From: Ensifer sp. LC11
Lineage (GTDB): Bacteria > Pseudomonadota > Alphaproteobacteria > Rhizobiales > Rhizobiaceae
Assembly: GCF_001695835.1 (NCBI RefSeq)
Contig: NZ_MBSO01000008.1
Location: 1 to 64,000, forward strand
Length of the DNA: 64,000 nucleotides
Direction: 5' to 3'
The translations under genes and the position numbers were made by a program. This document shows, piece after piece, positions 27,501-34,797 of this stretch (the stretch's first letter is position 1; every line of letters begins with the position of its first letter). Under the pieces are notes generated by a model. It saw only the letters and a list, made by a program, of their open reading frames with translations. It was not told the origin of the DNA and made no database searches.

Positions 27501-28056
27501 CATCCGTGTGGCGTGTGCCGAAGACGATGGCGAAACAGGCGAGGAACAGGGTAACGAGCAGGGGCAGGTCGATGAAGCTCTGCCCCTTGCCGATGCCGTA
27601 ATCGCTGGTATTGATCATTGCCGCGACCGAGCTCGAGATCGCCTTGAGCTGCAGTGCGATATAGGGAATGGCGCCGACCAGCGAAATCAGCGCGACGATC
27701 GCCGCCACGGCCGGGTTCTTGCCGTAGCGTGCGGCGATGAAGTCGGCGACGGAGGTCAGTTTTTCGGTCTTGGCGAGGCGAATGATCTTGCGGATCAGCG
27801 GCATGCCCAGTGTGAACATCAGGATCGGCCCGATGTAGATGCCGGTAAATTCGAGCCCGCGCTCGGCGGCAAGCCCGATGCCGCCGAAATAGGTCCAGGA
27901 GGTGCAATAGATGGCAAGGCTCAGCGCATAGACGAGCGGTCTGCCCTTCAGCGCAGCGCTGTTCCTCCTGGCCCGCCGGTCGCCATAGCTCGCCACTGCA
28001 AACAGCAGCAGCAGATAGGCGAAGGCCGAGGCAAAGATGACCGAACCTGAAAGCAT
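24553..28056 (-). CDS. Sodium/solute symporter-fused hybrid sensor histidine kinase (CrbS-like)
   Basis: This 1167-residue membrane kinase has three parts. The first 500 or so residues are an SSF/SLC5-type transporter with about twelve helices (TSWTYFGGIGLAAERGLEF near residue 53). A PAS-like domain (about 650-760, MDQGIAVFDNANNLIIWNRR) and a coiled coil follow. The kinase core has the HisKA box AAAGHDILQPLNAARL (His about 809) and ATPase boxes NLVSNAIKYT, DSGIGIP and GLGLGLSIV. A C-terminal receiver has phosphoacceptor Asp about 1093 in IADYHLDDG. It faces a LuxR-type response regulator tail-to-tail with a 52-base gap. The layout fits CrbS/MxtR-type sensors that couple acetate or proline-like solute sensing to carbon metabolism. 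The ligand is unproven. Confidence 0.88.
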   Translation of the reverse strand: MLSGSVIFASAFAYLLLLFAVASYGDRRARRNSAALKGRPLVYALSLAIYCTSWTYFGGIGLAAERGLEFTGIYIGPILMFTLGMPLIRKIIRLAKTEKLTSVADFIAARYGKNPAVAAIVALISLVGAIPYIALQLKAISSSVAAMINTSDYGIGKGQSFIDLPLLVTLFLACFAIVFGTRHTDATEHQDGLILAIAMESLVKLVALVTAGFYIVFVVFNGPAHLWSLAQQSPAVQSALSYETPTARWVLLIVTSAFAIIMLPRQFHVTVVENRTEGELRTAGILFPLYLIGINLFVLPIAIAGILTFSGTGDADLYLLTLPLANDLPVLTLITFIGGFSAATAMVIVASVALSIMISNDIVMPVFLRRNLSQRGGLQENLAGTLLNIRRSAIFVVLLLGYGYYRSADISAGLASLGLLSFVAISQMAPALLGGLVWRQANARGAITGMVSGFLVWAYLLFLPSLGGPDNSHVATTVLSFLLPFTDLFSGPNADPLVNATALSLLVNCTSYVLASLTRTPKPIERFQAGVFITRRSRTEGAFRGRKTKVTVRDLKATIARYMGAERMQRSFHTYERQTGRWLDDNAPADMAVVHFSEQLLGSAIGSSSARLVLSLALQRGDDTSSETAWLLDQASEALQYNQDMLNTALAQMDQGIAVFDNANNLIIWNRRFRQLLDLPEAAGQVGFPLADIVAVLSKRGDIRKDEEKGLIANFLTLDKPFLLELGNGERIIEVRTNAMPDKGIVTTYTDITQRVAADMALKQANETLELRVAERTGELTRVNHELAEARAAAEEANIGKTRFFAAAGHDILQPLNAARLYSSSLVERLGDSDNSTLVENIDSSLESVEAILGAVLDISRLDTGAMKARVQSVPLNDLLRRIETDFAPMARAKDLELVVMPTSLVVRSDPNLLRRVVQNLVSNAIKYTLTGKVLVGVRRRGAMATIEVLDSGIGIPSSKFRTVFKEFARLDEGARTASGLGLGLSIVDRISRVLNHPVGLQSTPGKGTGFKVTLPLDANAGERVAVRPVAPSKASEALNGLRVLCIDNEPRILEGMRVLLSGWGCIVSTVESISACAEIEGQPSERPHAIIADYHLDDGSGIEAIAKLRAHFGEAIPALLVTADRSPEVRAAAERDGVAVQNKPVRPAAMRAWLTQLSTTARAAAE

Positions 28057-28316
28057 GCCTCATTCCTCCGGGGCAAAGCATAGGACAAGTCCGCCGGGTT
28101 GAGAATTGCCCGGCGTATGAGTCTTAAGTCCAAGGTGCTGCAAGAGAAAATGGTCCAGTGCGTGTGGCGGTGGGGCATCCTTCTTTTCGCAGGCGCCAAT
28201 TGATCAAAGGCAAAGAAAGGTTTTCTCGCTGCCCGCTTTGGTTTAGTTTCCGTAAACGGTTGCAGCGCGGGACAGCGCCGGCGGTCGTTTTCAACGGGGA
28301 TAGTACGGAGAGACGT

Positions 28317-28745
28317 ATGCTGAATGAGTTCAAGGAGTTTATTGCCCGCGGGAACGTGATGGATCTCGCCGTCGCCGTGATCATCGGGGCCGCCTTCAAC
28401 AAGATCGTGACATCGGTCGTCGATGACCTGGTGATGCCGATCGTCGGCGCGCTGACGGGCGGCGGCTTCGATTTCTCCAACTACTTCGTGCCGCTCTCGG
28501 CCAACGTCACGGCGACGTCTCTCGCCGCTGCCCGCCAGCAGGGCGCGGTCTTCGCCTACGGCAGCTTCATCACCATCCTCATCAACTTCCTGATCCTTGC
28601 CTGGATCATCTTCCTGATGATCAAGGCCGTGAACCGCCTACGTGCGTCGGTCGAGAAAAAGAAGGACGAGGCCCCGGCGGCTCCGCCGCCGGAGGACATT
28701 CAGCTTCTCTCGGAAATCCGCGACCTGTTGAAACAGCGGGCGTGA
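28317..28745 (+). CDS. mscL: Large-conductance mechanosensitive channel MscL
   Basis: MscL is the homopentameric inner-membrane channel that opens under hypo-osmotic shock. The 142-residue protein has the hallmark N-terminus ([20 protein letters not shown] split as FKEFIARGN and [11 protein letters not shown]), two membrane helices, and the cytoplasmic helix [17 protein letters not shown] lies before the ATG at 28317. It is monocistronic and divergent from the hybrid kinase gene, and a strong hairpin follows the stop codon. Confidence 0.96.
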   Translation: MLNEFKEFIARGNVMDLAVAVIIGAAFNKIVTSVVDDLVMPIVGALTGGGFDFSNYFVPLSANVTATSLAAARQQGAVFAYGSFITILINFLILAWIIFLMIKAVNRLRASVEKKKDEAPAAPPPEDIQLLSEIRDLLKQRA

Positions 28746-28752
28746 CCCTTCC

Positions 28753-28780
28753 TCGCGGCCCCGGCCAACCGGGGCCGCGA
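28753..28780 (+). terminator. 12-bp hairpin after mscL
   Basis: A perfect GC-rich 12-bp stem with a CCAA loop begins 8 bases after the mscL stop. It lacks a T-run, so termination may be inefficient. Confidence 0.55.
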
Positions 28781-28898
28781 AACATCACAGAAATCGATAA
28801 ACCGGTCAGATAAAGTCGCGTGATCGCATGGGCGAAAGCGGCTAGAAGCGACGGGCAGTCTAGAGCGGTCCACCTCCGCTCAATCCATTGGAATCTTT

Positions 28899-28935
28899 CA
28901 CGATGGCCTCAGGCGGTCCTGCCTGAGACATCGTG
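28899..28935. repeat. Compound hairpin before the aminotransferase start
   Basis: CACGATG pairs with CATCGTG, and inside it CTCAGGC pairs with GCCTGAG, both perfect 7-bp stems around a 6-base loop. It ends 17 bases before the start codon, within the untranslated leader. A CTAGAGC sequence nearby (28861) recalls the element at 6.0 kb, so this may be a dispersed rhizobial palindrome that also shapes translation. Confidence 0.5.
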
Positions 28936-28951
28936 CCTTCGGAGCCCGCCG

Positions 28952-30118
28952 ATGACTATCCTGAGCACCATCAGCCCTCGTGCACTCGCGGCGCCCGAAA
29001 GCGGCATCGTCGAGGTGGTGAATTATGCCCGCGGACGTGACGGCCTGATCCCGCTCTGGGTCGGTGAGGGCGACCTACCGACGCCTGCCTTCATCAGCGA
29101 TGTTGCGCGCGATGCACTTGCCGCCGGCGAGACCTTCTACACCTGGCAGCGCGGCATCCCGCCGCTGCGCGAGGCGCTGTCGCGCTACTATCAGCGGCGC
29201 TTCCAGAAGGCCCTTTCGCCCGAGCATTTCTACGTCGTCGGCTCCGGCATGCAGGCGATCAAGCTCTCGATCGAGGCGATCGCATCGCCCGGCGACGAAA
29301 TGGTGTTGCTGACGCCGGCCTGGCCGAATTTTGCAGCCGCCGCGGACCTCTCCGGCGTCCGTCCTGTCTCCGTCGAACTGCGCTTCGAACACGGCAAGTG
29401 GCAGCTCGATCTCGAGCGGCTGGAAGCAGCCATCGGTCCGAAGACCAAAGCGCTGTTCATCAATACGCCGTCGAACCCGACGGGCTGGACCGCGACGCGC
29501 GAAGAACTGGCGGCGATCCTGGCGCTTTCGCGCAAACACGGCCTCTGGATCATCGCCGACGAGATCTATGCGCTCTATTATTATGCTGGCGCCCGCGCGC
29601 CGTCCTTCCTCGACGTCATGGAGGAAGGCGACCGGATCCTGTTCGTCAATTCCTTCTCGAAGAACTGGTCGATGACCGGTTGGCGCGTCGGCTGGATCGT
29701 CGCTCCGCCTGAGATCGGGCAGGTGCTCGAGAACCTGGTACAGTATTCGACGTCAGGCGTCGCTCAGTTCATGCAGCGCGGTGCCGTCGTGGCGCTCGAC
29801 GAAGGCGATGCCTTCGTCGATGCCAATGTCGCCAAGGCCGCGAAAAACCGTGACGTCTTCTGCGACGCGCTGATTGCCACCAACCGCGTGGAAACGCTGA
29901 AGCCTGACGGTGCGCTCTATGCGTTCCTGAAAATCGACGGCGTCACCGATTCGCGCGCGGCCGCGATCGATATCGTCGACAAGACAGGCGTGGGCCTGGC
30001 GCCTGGTACTGCTTTCGGCGATGGCGGCTCGCTGTTCATGCGTGCCTGTTTCCTGCGCGACCCGGCTCAGGTGAAGGAAGCCGCGGACCGTCTTCAAAGC
30101 TACATCCTCGGCCGCTGA
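28952..30118 (+). CDS. PLP-dependent aminotransferase, class I/II
   Basis: This 388-residue fold-type I aminotransferase shows the family elements in order: LWVGEGDLPTP near the start, NTPSNPTGW, IADEIYALYYY, and the PLP lysine in NSFSKNWSMTGWRVGW. The arginine near the C-terminus that binds the substrate carboxylate is in the RACFLRD stretch. The ATG at 28952 (GGAG 9 bases upstream) is preferred over an upstream in-frame GTG, whose codons look non-coding. Substrate cannot be fixed by eye; aspartate- or aromatic-type is possible, and the downstream chorismate mutase is on the other strand. It stands alone in its transcription unit. Confidence 0.88.
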   Translation: MTILSTISPRALAAPESGIVEVVNYARGRDGLIPLWVGEGDLPTPAFISDVARDALAAGETFYTWQRGIPPLREALSRYYQRRFQKALSPEHFYVVGSGMQAIKLSIEAIASPGDEMVLLTPAWPNFAAAADLSGVRPVSVELRFEHGKWQLDLERLEAAIGPKTKALFINTPSNPTGWTATREELAAILALSRKHGLWIIADEIYALYYYAGARAPSFLDVMEEGDRILFVNSFSKNWSMTGWRVGWIVAPPEIGQVLENLVQYSTSGVAQFMQRGAVVALDEGDAFVDANVAKAAKNRDVFCDALIATNRVETLKPDGALYAFLKIDGVTDSRAAAIDIVDKTGVGLAPGTAFGDGGSLFMRACFLRDPAQVKEAADRLQSYILGR

Positions 30119-30148
30119 CGTCGGCGAAGGGGTTGGCCGAAAGGGCGG

Positions 30149-30457
30149 CTATTCGTCGCCGGTTTCTCCGAGCAGCCGTTGCTCATGGGCGATCGCGTGG
30201 CCGATGAGCCGTGCCCAGATATCCTCGTAGAAGTCAGGATCGAGATTGAAGTTTGCGGCGTTCTTGCGGGCGTTCTCACGCACTTCCATGACCCTGGCCG
30301 GGATATCGGCCTTCAGTTTCAGCGGCCGTTTGATCTCGGCCGCCCGGTCGATATAGCCCCAGCGTTCGGCAAACAGCGTCATCAGCGCCTGGTCGAGCCG
30401 GTCGATCTCGGCACGCACATCGGCCATGGTGGAGCATTGCGCGGGGGTCTTCTGCAT
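30149..30457 (-). CDS. Chorismate mutase, AroQ type
   Basis: This 102-residue all-helical protein rearranges chorismate to prephenate, the branch point to phenylalanine and tyrosine. The AroQ pattern is visible: VRAEIDRLDQALMTLFAERW in helix 1 with the catalytic Arg, then AAEIKRPLK with Lys, and a C-terminal FYEDIWARLIGHAI helix containing the Glu/Gln region. Length is normal for the monofunctional single-domain enzyme. It has no signal peptide, so it is cytosolic. It is a single minus-strand gene, convergent with the aminotransferase. Confidence 0.9.
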   Translation of the reverse strand: MQKTPAQCSTMADVRAEIDRLDQALMTLFAERWGYIDRAAEIKRPLKLKADIPARVMEVRENARKNAANFNLDPDFYEDIWARLIGHAIAHEQRLLGETGDE

Positions 30458-30636
30458 CTGTCTCGTCCATTTGCCTGAAGCGTGACCGTTCCGGCCAAAC
30501 GCAGATCCAGGATGTTCGAGCGTCCCTCGGCTTTCGACACGGAAGCGGGGCGCCCTTGCGGCGCACTGCTAACAAACGGCGGGCTTTATGAGAAGGGGCA
30601 ACAGGGTCGCAGCCGGCGACCTAGAGGGTAGTCACC

Positions 30637-30705
30637 TCAGCAGGCGATCGCTTTGCAGGGGAGGAGGGTGCGGTCCTGTCTCCGTCTGCGGCGATCGCCT
30701 GCTGA
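30637..30705. other. 15-bp inverted repeat with structured loop
   Basis: Bases 30637-30651 and 30691-30705 are exact reverse complements (TCAGCAGGCGATCGC), and the 39-base loop can pair further (GCAG/CTGC, GGAG/CTCC). It sits in the gene-free stretch 30458-30770 downstream of the cytochrome bd operon and upstream of the chorismate mutase. It could be the operon terminator, an RNA processing site or a small RNA. Nothing else of note was seen in this gap. Confidence 0.5.
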
Positions 30706-30770
30706 CGTGTTGAGTGAAGTTAGCCGGCGAAACTTGAGCGAGGCTTTTTAGAGCGCGATGGGAAAATCGA

Positions 30771-30887
30771 TCACGTCCCGATCATCAATTTGATTGCCAG
30801 ACCGACGAGGGTGACCGCCGCCACCCCCGCGCACCAGAGGCCGACGAACCAGAGAAGCTTGCGGCCGGTTCCCGTTTCGCCTGTCAA
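30771..30887 (-). CDS. DUF2474 small membrane subunit of the bd/Cio oxidase
   Basis: A 38-codon ORF starts with TTG at 30887, overlapping the cydB stop (ATTGA), with GAGGAGG 7 bases upstream inside cydB. It encodes a short soluble N-terminus with GRK and one membrane helix (about residues 12-33, LLWFVGLWCAGVAAV and LVGLAIKL). This size, position and topology match the DUF2474 proteins that accompany CioAB-type bd oxidases, analogous to CydX of classical CydAB. It is too short and has too unusual a start for routine gene calling. The family assignment comes from pattern, not a search. Confidence 0.8.
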   Translation of the reverse strand: MTGETGTGRKLLWFVGLWCAGVAAVTLVGLAIKLMIGT

Positions 30888-31888
30888 TGGTAACCCTCCT
30901 CCGGATCGACCTTGCCGCGGAACACCCAATAGGCATAGCAGCTATAGGCGACGATAATCGGCACCAGCACCAGCGCGCCGGCGAGCAGGAAGGACAGGCT
31001 TTCCTCAGGTGCTGCCGCATCCCAGATCGTCAGCGACGGCGGCACCATGTAGGGATAGAAGCTGATGCCGATGCCGGCATAGCCGAGCACGAAGAGACCG
31101 AGCGCTGCGATGAAAGGCCGGCTGTCGTGGCGATTGCGGATGCCCGTGATCAGCGCATAGAGGCAGCCGAGCACGAGCGCCGGCACGATGACGCTGAAGA
31201 TCGCCGTCGGAAAGCCGAACCAGCGCTCCAGGTAAAGCGGTTCGAGAAACGGCGTCCACAGGCTGACGATGCCCATGGCGGCGACGGTGCCGAAGGAGCA
31301 TTTAAGCGCGAGATCACGGGCCCGGTCGGCAAGCTCGCCATGGGTCTTCATGACCAGCCAGGTGGCGCCGAGCAGCGCATAGCCGACGACGACAGCAATG
31401 CCGGTCATGATCGAGAAGGGCGTCAGCCAGTCCCACCAGCCGCCGACATAGGCGCGGTTCTCGACCGGGATCCCCTGCACCAGAGCGCCCAGCGTGATGC
31501 CTTGCGCGAAGGCGGCGAGCATCGAACCGCCGGAGAAGGCCCAGTTCCACAGATATTCGGCCCGCCTCGTGCGCCAGCGATATTCAAAGGCGACGCCGCG
31601 GAAGATGAGGCCGATGACCATGGCGATGATGGGGGCATAGAGCGCCGGCAGGATGGTCGCGTAGGCGAGCGGAAACACCGCCATCAGGCCGCCGCCGCCG
31701 AGCACCAGCCAGGTTTCGTTGCCGTCCCAGACCGGCGCGACGGAATTCATCATGACGTCGCGATCATGCTTCTGCGGGAAGAACGGGAAGAGGATACCGA
31801 CGCCAAGATCGAAACCATCGAGTATGACATAAGCGAGCACCGCAAAGGCGATGATGACGGCCCAGATGAGCGGCAGATCAAAGTCCAT
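30884..31888 (-). CDS. cydB: Cytochrome bd-type quinol oxidase subunit II (CydB/CioB)
   Basis: Subunit II of the bd oxidase supports the haem-bearing subunit I in the inner membrane. The 334-residue protein starts MDFDLPLIWAVII and runs through about eight helices, including YVILDGFDLGVGILFPF early on and the WDGNETWLVLGGG signature near residue 60. The ATG at 31888 has AGGAGG upstream; it overlaps the cydA end by 11 bases. A DUF2474 gene overlaps its stop. The pairing with a short-Q-loop CydA points to the cyanide-insensitive (Cio) type. Confidence 0.93.
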   Translation of the reverse strand: MDFDLPLIWAVIIAFAVLAYVILDGFDLGVGILFPFFPQKHDRDVMMNSVAPVWDGNETWLVLGGGGLMAVFPLAYATILPALYAPIIAMVIGLIFRGVAFEYRWRTRRAEYLWNWAFSGGSMLAAFAQGITLGALVQGIPVENRAYVGGWWDWLTPFSIMTGIAVVVGYALLGATWLVMKTHGELADRARDLALKCSFGTVAAMGIVSLWTPFLEPLYLERWFGFPTAIFSVIVPALVLGCLYALITGIRNRHDSRPFIAALGLFVLGYAGIGISFYPYMVPPSLTIWDAAAPEESLSFLLAGALVLVPIIVAYSCYAYWVFRGKVDPEEGYH

Positions 31889-33317
31889 GATGACCTCCTT
31901 GAGTGCTGGCATGGGTGCTGGGATGCGTGCTGCGGATGGCAGGGCCGGGCATGATACCAGAGCTGCGCAGCGGCCCTTCGTCGAGATCCGGCATCGGATC
32001 ACGCGGCAATCGCGCCATCAGCCTCAGGATGTAAAAAGTGCCGGCGCCGAAGACGAAGAAGTAGACGATGATGAAAGCGATCAGCGAGGCGGCAACGGCA
32101 GGGGCGGCAATCGGCGCTACCGAATTCGCCGTCAGCAGGTGACCGTAGACGGTATAGGGCTGACGTCCGACCTCGGTGGTGACCCAGCCGGCGAGCACGG
32201 CGACGAAACCGGCCGGCCCCATGGCGACCGCGGCGCGATGCAGCCAGGCATTGCTGTCGAGAGTACCGCGATAACGACACCAGAGCGACCAGAGGCCGAT
32301 GCCGAGCATGGCAAAGCCGAGGCCAACCATCACCCGGAACGACCAGAAGACGATGCCGACGGGCGGATGCAATTCCTCCGGGATCGTATCGAGCCCGGCA
32401 AGCGGGGCATTCAGATCGTGTTTCAGGATGAGGCTGGAGAGTTTCGGCACCTCGATCGCGTAGTCGACGCGCTTTTCGGGCGAGTTCGGGATGCCGAAGA
32501 GGATGAGCGGCGCGCCATCCGGATGGCTCTGGTAGTGACCCTCCATCGCCATCACCTTGGCCGGCTGGTGTTCCAGCGTGTTGAGCCCGTGCATGTCGCC
32601 GGCAAAGATCTGGATCGGCGCGACGATCGCAGCCATCCACATCGCCATCGAGAACATTTTTCGCGCCCGCCGCGGCGCGGTCTTGCGGAGGAGATGCCAG
32701 GCGCCGCAGGCGCCGACGACGAAAGCGGTGGTGAGGTAAGCGGCGAGCACCATGTGCGTCAGGCGATAGGGGAAGGACGGGTTGAAGACGATTGCCCACC
32801 AGTCGACAGGAACGAACTGCCCCGCCTCGTTCATCGCAAAGCCCGCCGGCGTCTGCATCCACGAATTGGCCGAAAGGATCCAGGTGGCCGAAATCAGCGT
32901 GCCGATGGCGACCATGAGGGTGGCGAAGAAATGCAGCTTCGGCCCGACGCGGTGAAGCCCGAAGAGCATGACGCCGAGGAAGCCTGCTTCGAGGAAGAAG
33001 GCGGTCAGCACCTCATAACCCATCAACGGCCCGATGATCGGCCCGGCCTTGTCGGAAAAGACGCTCCAGTTGGTGCCGAACTGATAGGACATGACGATGC
33101 CGGAGACGACGCCCATGCCAAAGGCGACCGCAAAGATCGTCTTCCAGAAATTGAAGAGCTCGAGATAGACCTCGTCCTTCTTCAAGAGCCACAGCCCTTC
33201 GAGCACTGCAAGGTAGCTCGCAAGCCCGATGGAAAAGGCGGGGAAGATGATGTGGAACGAGACGGTGAAGGCGAACTGGAAGCGAGCGAGAAGGGTCGCA
33301 TCGAAACTCTCAAACAC
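31878..33317 (-). CDS. cydA: Cytochrome bd-type quinol oxidase subunit I (CydA/CioA)
   Basis: Subunit I binds haems b558, b595 and d, oxidises quinol and reduces oxygen to water at high affinity. The 479-residue protein begins with the conserved LLARFQFAFTVSFHIIFPAF region (haem histidine) and has about nine helices. It carries GRQPYTVYG near residue 390. The Q-loop between IFAGDMHG and the next helix is short, as in CioA. The GTG at 33317 is chosen because AAAGGA lies 8 bases upstream and it gives the family N-terminus; an ATG at 33338 is an alternative. It is the first gene of a cydA-cydB-DUF2474 operon, probably used under low oxygen or respiratory inhibition. No clear FNR/FixK box was found upstream. 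Confidence 0.92.
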   Translation of the reverse strand: MFESFDATLLARFQFAFTVSFHIIFPAFSIGLASYLAVLEGLWLLKKDEVYLELFNFWKTIFAVAFGMGVVSGIVMSYQFGTNWSVFSDKAGPIIGPLMGYEVLTAFFLEAGFLGVMLFGLHRVGPKLHFFATLMVAIGTLISATWILSANSWMQTPAGFAMNEAGQFVPVDWWAIVFNPSFPYRLTHMVLAAYLTTAFVVGACGAWHLLRKTAPRRARKMFSMAMWMAAIVAPIQIFAGDMHGLNTLEHQPAKVMAMEGHYQSHPDGAPLILFGIPNSPEKRVDYAIEVPKLSSLILKHDLNAPLAGLDTIPEELHPPVGIVFWSFRVMVGLGFAMLGIGLWSLWCRYRGTLDSNAWLHRAAVAMGPAGFVAVLAGWVTTEVGRQPYTVYGHLLTANSVAPIAAPAVAASLIAFIIVYFFVFGAGTFYILRLMARLPRDPMPDLDEGPLRSSGIMPGPAIRSTHPSTHASTQGGHHGL

Positions 33318-33626
33318 AGGCGCAATCCTTTCAGACATACGGGCGCTGCGTGTCAGCGATGACACGCGGGCCGTAGCGCTTTGGCTGCTGCATAATCGTT
33401 CCTCGATCGTGCGCGATCTCGGGACGTTTTTGGCCTCTGGCCCGCGGCAAATCCTTGGATTGCAGCGGCTTTTCAGCATGCGCTTGAATCTGCGCCAAAT
33501 TTGCCAAACGTCAATGACAGCGCGGCCGCCACGTTGTCACACTGCGGCAATGTTGCGCTGCGGCATATTGGTGCGGAGCGCCACTGGAGGGCGACAAAGG
33601 ACCAGTGGGGGACGGGATGAAGTCTG
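33318..33626. other. Intergenic region upstream of cydA
   Basis: This 309-base gap contains no credible gene. On the minus strand TTGACG at about 33515 followed 17 bases later by AGATTC is a weak promoter candidate for cydA, and GCCAAATTTGCC nearby is close to palindromic. No exact TTGAT-N4-ATCAA box was seen. No strong terminator after the amidohydrolase gene was found. Confidence 0.3.
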
Positions 33627-34796
33627 TCAGCGGAGCGGGAGATAGGCCTCCGCAAGCTCGGTCCAGAAGGCCGCGCCGATTGGGAGCAGGTCGTCGTTGA
33701 AGTTGTAGCCGGGGTGATGCAGCGGTCTGTCGTCGTCGCTGACCTTCGAGCCGAGGAAGAAATAGGTGCCGGGCCGTTCCTTCAGCATATAGGCGAAATC
33801 CTCGCTGCCCATGAAGGGACGGGCGAGATCGACCACCTTGTCGGCACCGGCAAAGCGGATCGCGAGATCGCGCACGAAGTCGGTCTCGGCCTTGTGGTTG
33901 ATCGTCGCATCGTAGCTGCGCTGGTAGTCGACGGTCGCGCGCATGCCGAAGCTTGCCGCCTGCGCTTCGGCGATCATGCGGATACGGCGTTCGAGTTCGT
34001 CGCGGACATCAGGCTCGAAGGAGCGGATACCGACGACGATCTCGGCGCGCTCCGGGATGATGTTGCTGGCCGAGCCCGCATGGAAGGCGCCGACGGTGAC
34101 GACGGTCGGATCCATCGGGTGGATGTTGCGCGAGACGATCGACTGCAGCGCCATGACGATCGAAGCGCCGCAGACGATCGGGTCCGCCGTCTCCTGCGGT
34201 TCTGCCCCATGTCCGCCGCGGCCGTGCACCGTGATGCGCGCCTCGTCGACGGCGGCCATGATCGGGCCCTCCCGAAGGGCGAACTGGCCGAAGGGCAGAC
34301 CCGGTTCGTTGTGAAGCGCAAACACGGCATCGCAGGGGAATTGCTCGAACAGGCCCTCGTCCATCATGATCTTGGCGCCGCCGAAATTCTCCTCGGCCGG
34401 CTGGAAGATCAGGTGGATGGTGCCGTCGAAGTTGCGCCGTTCCGCAAGTGCGCGAGCCGCACCCAACAGCATCGTCGTGTGGCCGTCATGACCGCAGGCA
34501 TGCATCAGGCCCGAGCTCTTACTGGCATAGTCGAGCCCGGTTTCCTCGAGGATCGGCAGCGCGTCAATATCCGCGCGGATGCCGATGGACCGAGTGCCTG
34601 CACCATTTCTGAGCGTGCCGACGACGCCGGTCTTCGCCAGGCCGGTCGTCACCTCGTAGCCGAGACTTGTCAGATGTCTGGCGATGAAGGCGGAGGTGCG
34701 CGTCTCCGCCAGCCCGAGCTCGGGATGCGCATGCAGGTCGTGGCGGATGGCGACGAGCTCCGGCATGGCGTTGGTGATGGAGGGGGAAAGTTTCAT
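33627..34796 (-). CDS. M20-family metal-dependent amidohydrolase
   Basis: This 389-residue peptidase-M20D/amidohydrolase resembles hippurate, N-acyl-amino-acid or IAA-amino-acid hydrolases. Metal and catalytic motifs are visible: HACGHDGHTTML (about residue 97), FQPAEENFGGAK with the general-base Glu, and HNEPGLPFG. The C-terminal LARPFMGSEDFAYM and HHPGYNFND supply the last metal ligand. The ATG starts one base after the stop of the amino-acid ABC permease gene, so it is the distal gene of that transport operon. It probably frees an imported acylated amino acid or peptide in the cytosol. The substrate is unknown, and arginine derivatives are suggested only by the locus. Confidence 0.87.
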   Translation of the reverse strand: MKLSPSITNAMPELVAIRHDLHAHPELGLAETRTSAFIARHLTSLGYEVTTGLAKTGVVGTLRNGAGTRSIGIRADIDALPILEETGLDYASKSSGLMHACGHDGHTTMLLGAARALAERRNFDGTIHLIFQPAEENFGGAKIMMDEGLFEQFPCDAVFALHNEPGLPFGQFALREGPIMAAVDEARITVHGRGGHGAEPQETADPIVCGASIVMALQSIVSRNIHPMDPTVVTVGAFHAGSASNIIPERAEIVVGIRSFEPDVRDELERRIRMIAEAQAASFGMRATVDYQRSYDATINHKAETDFVRDLAIRFAGADKVVDLARPFMGSEDFAYMLKERPGTYFFLGSKVSDDDRPLHHPGYNFNDDLLPIGAAFWTELAEAYLPLR

Positions 34797-34797
34797 G

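Noticed and set aside
33339-33479. N-terminal extension of CydA
   Set aside because: The 54-codon extension upstream of 33338 looks non-coding; the family N-terminus and AAAGGA support a start at 33317.
33480-33626. FNR/FixK box before cydA
   Set aside because: No TTGAT-N4-ATCAA match was found; near-palindromic AAATTT sequences are too weak to call.
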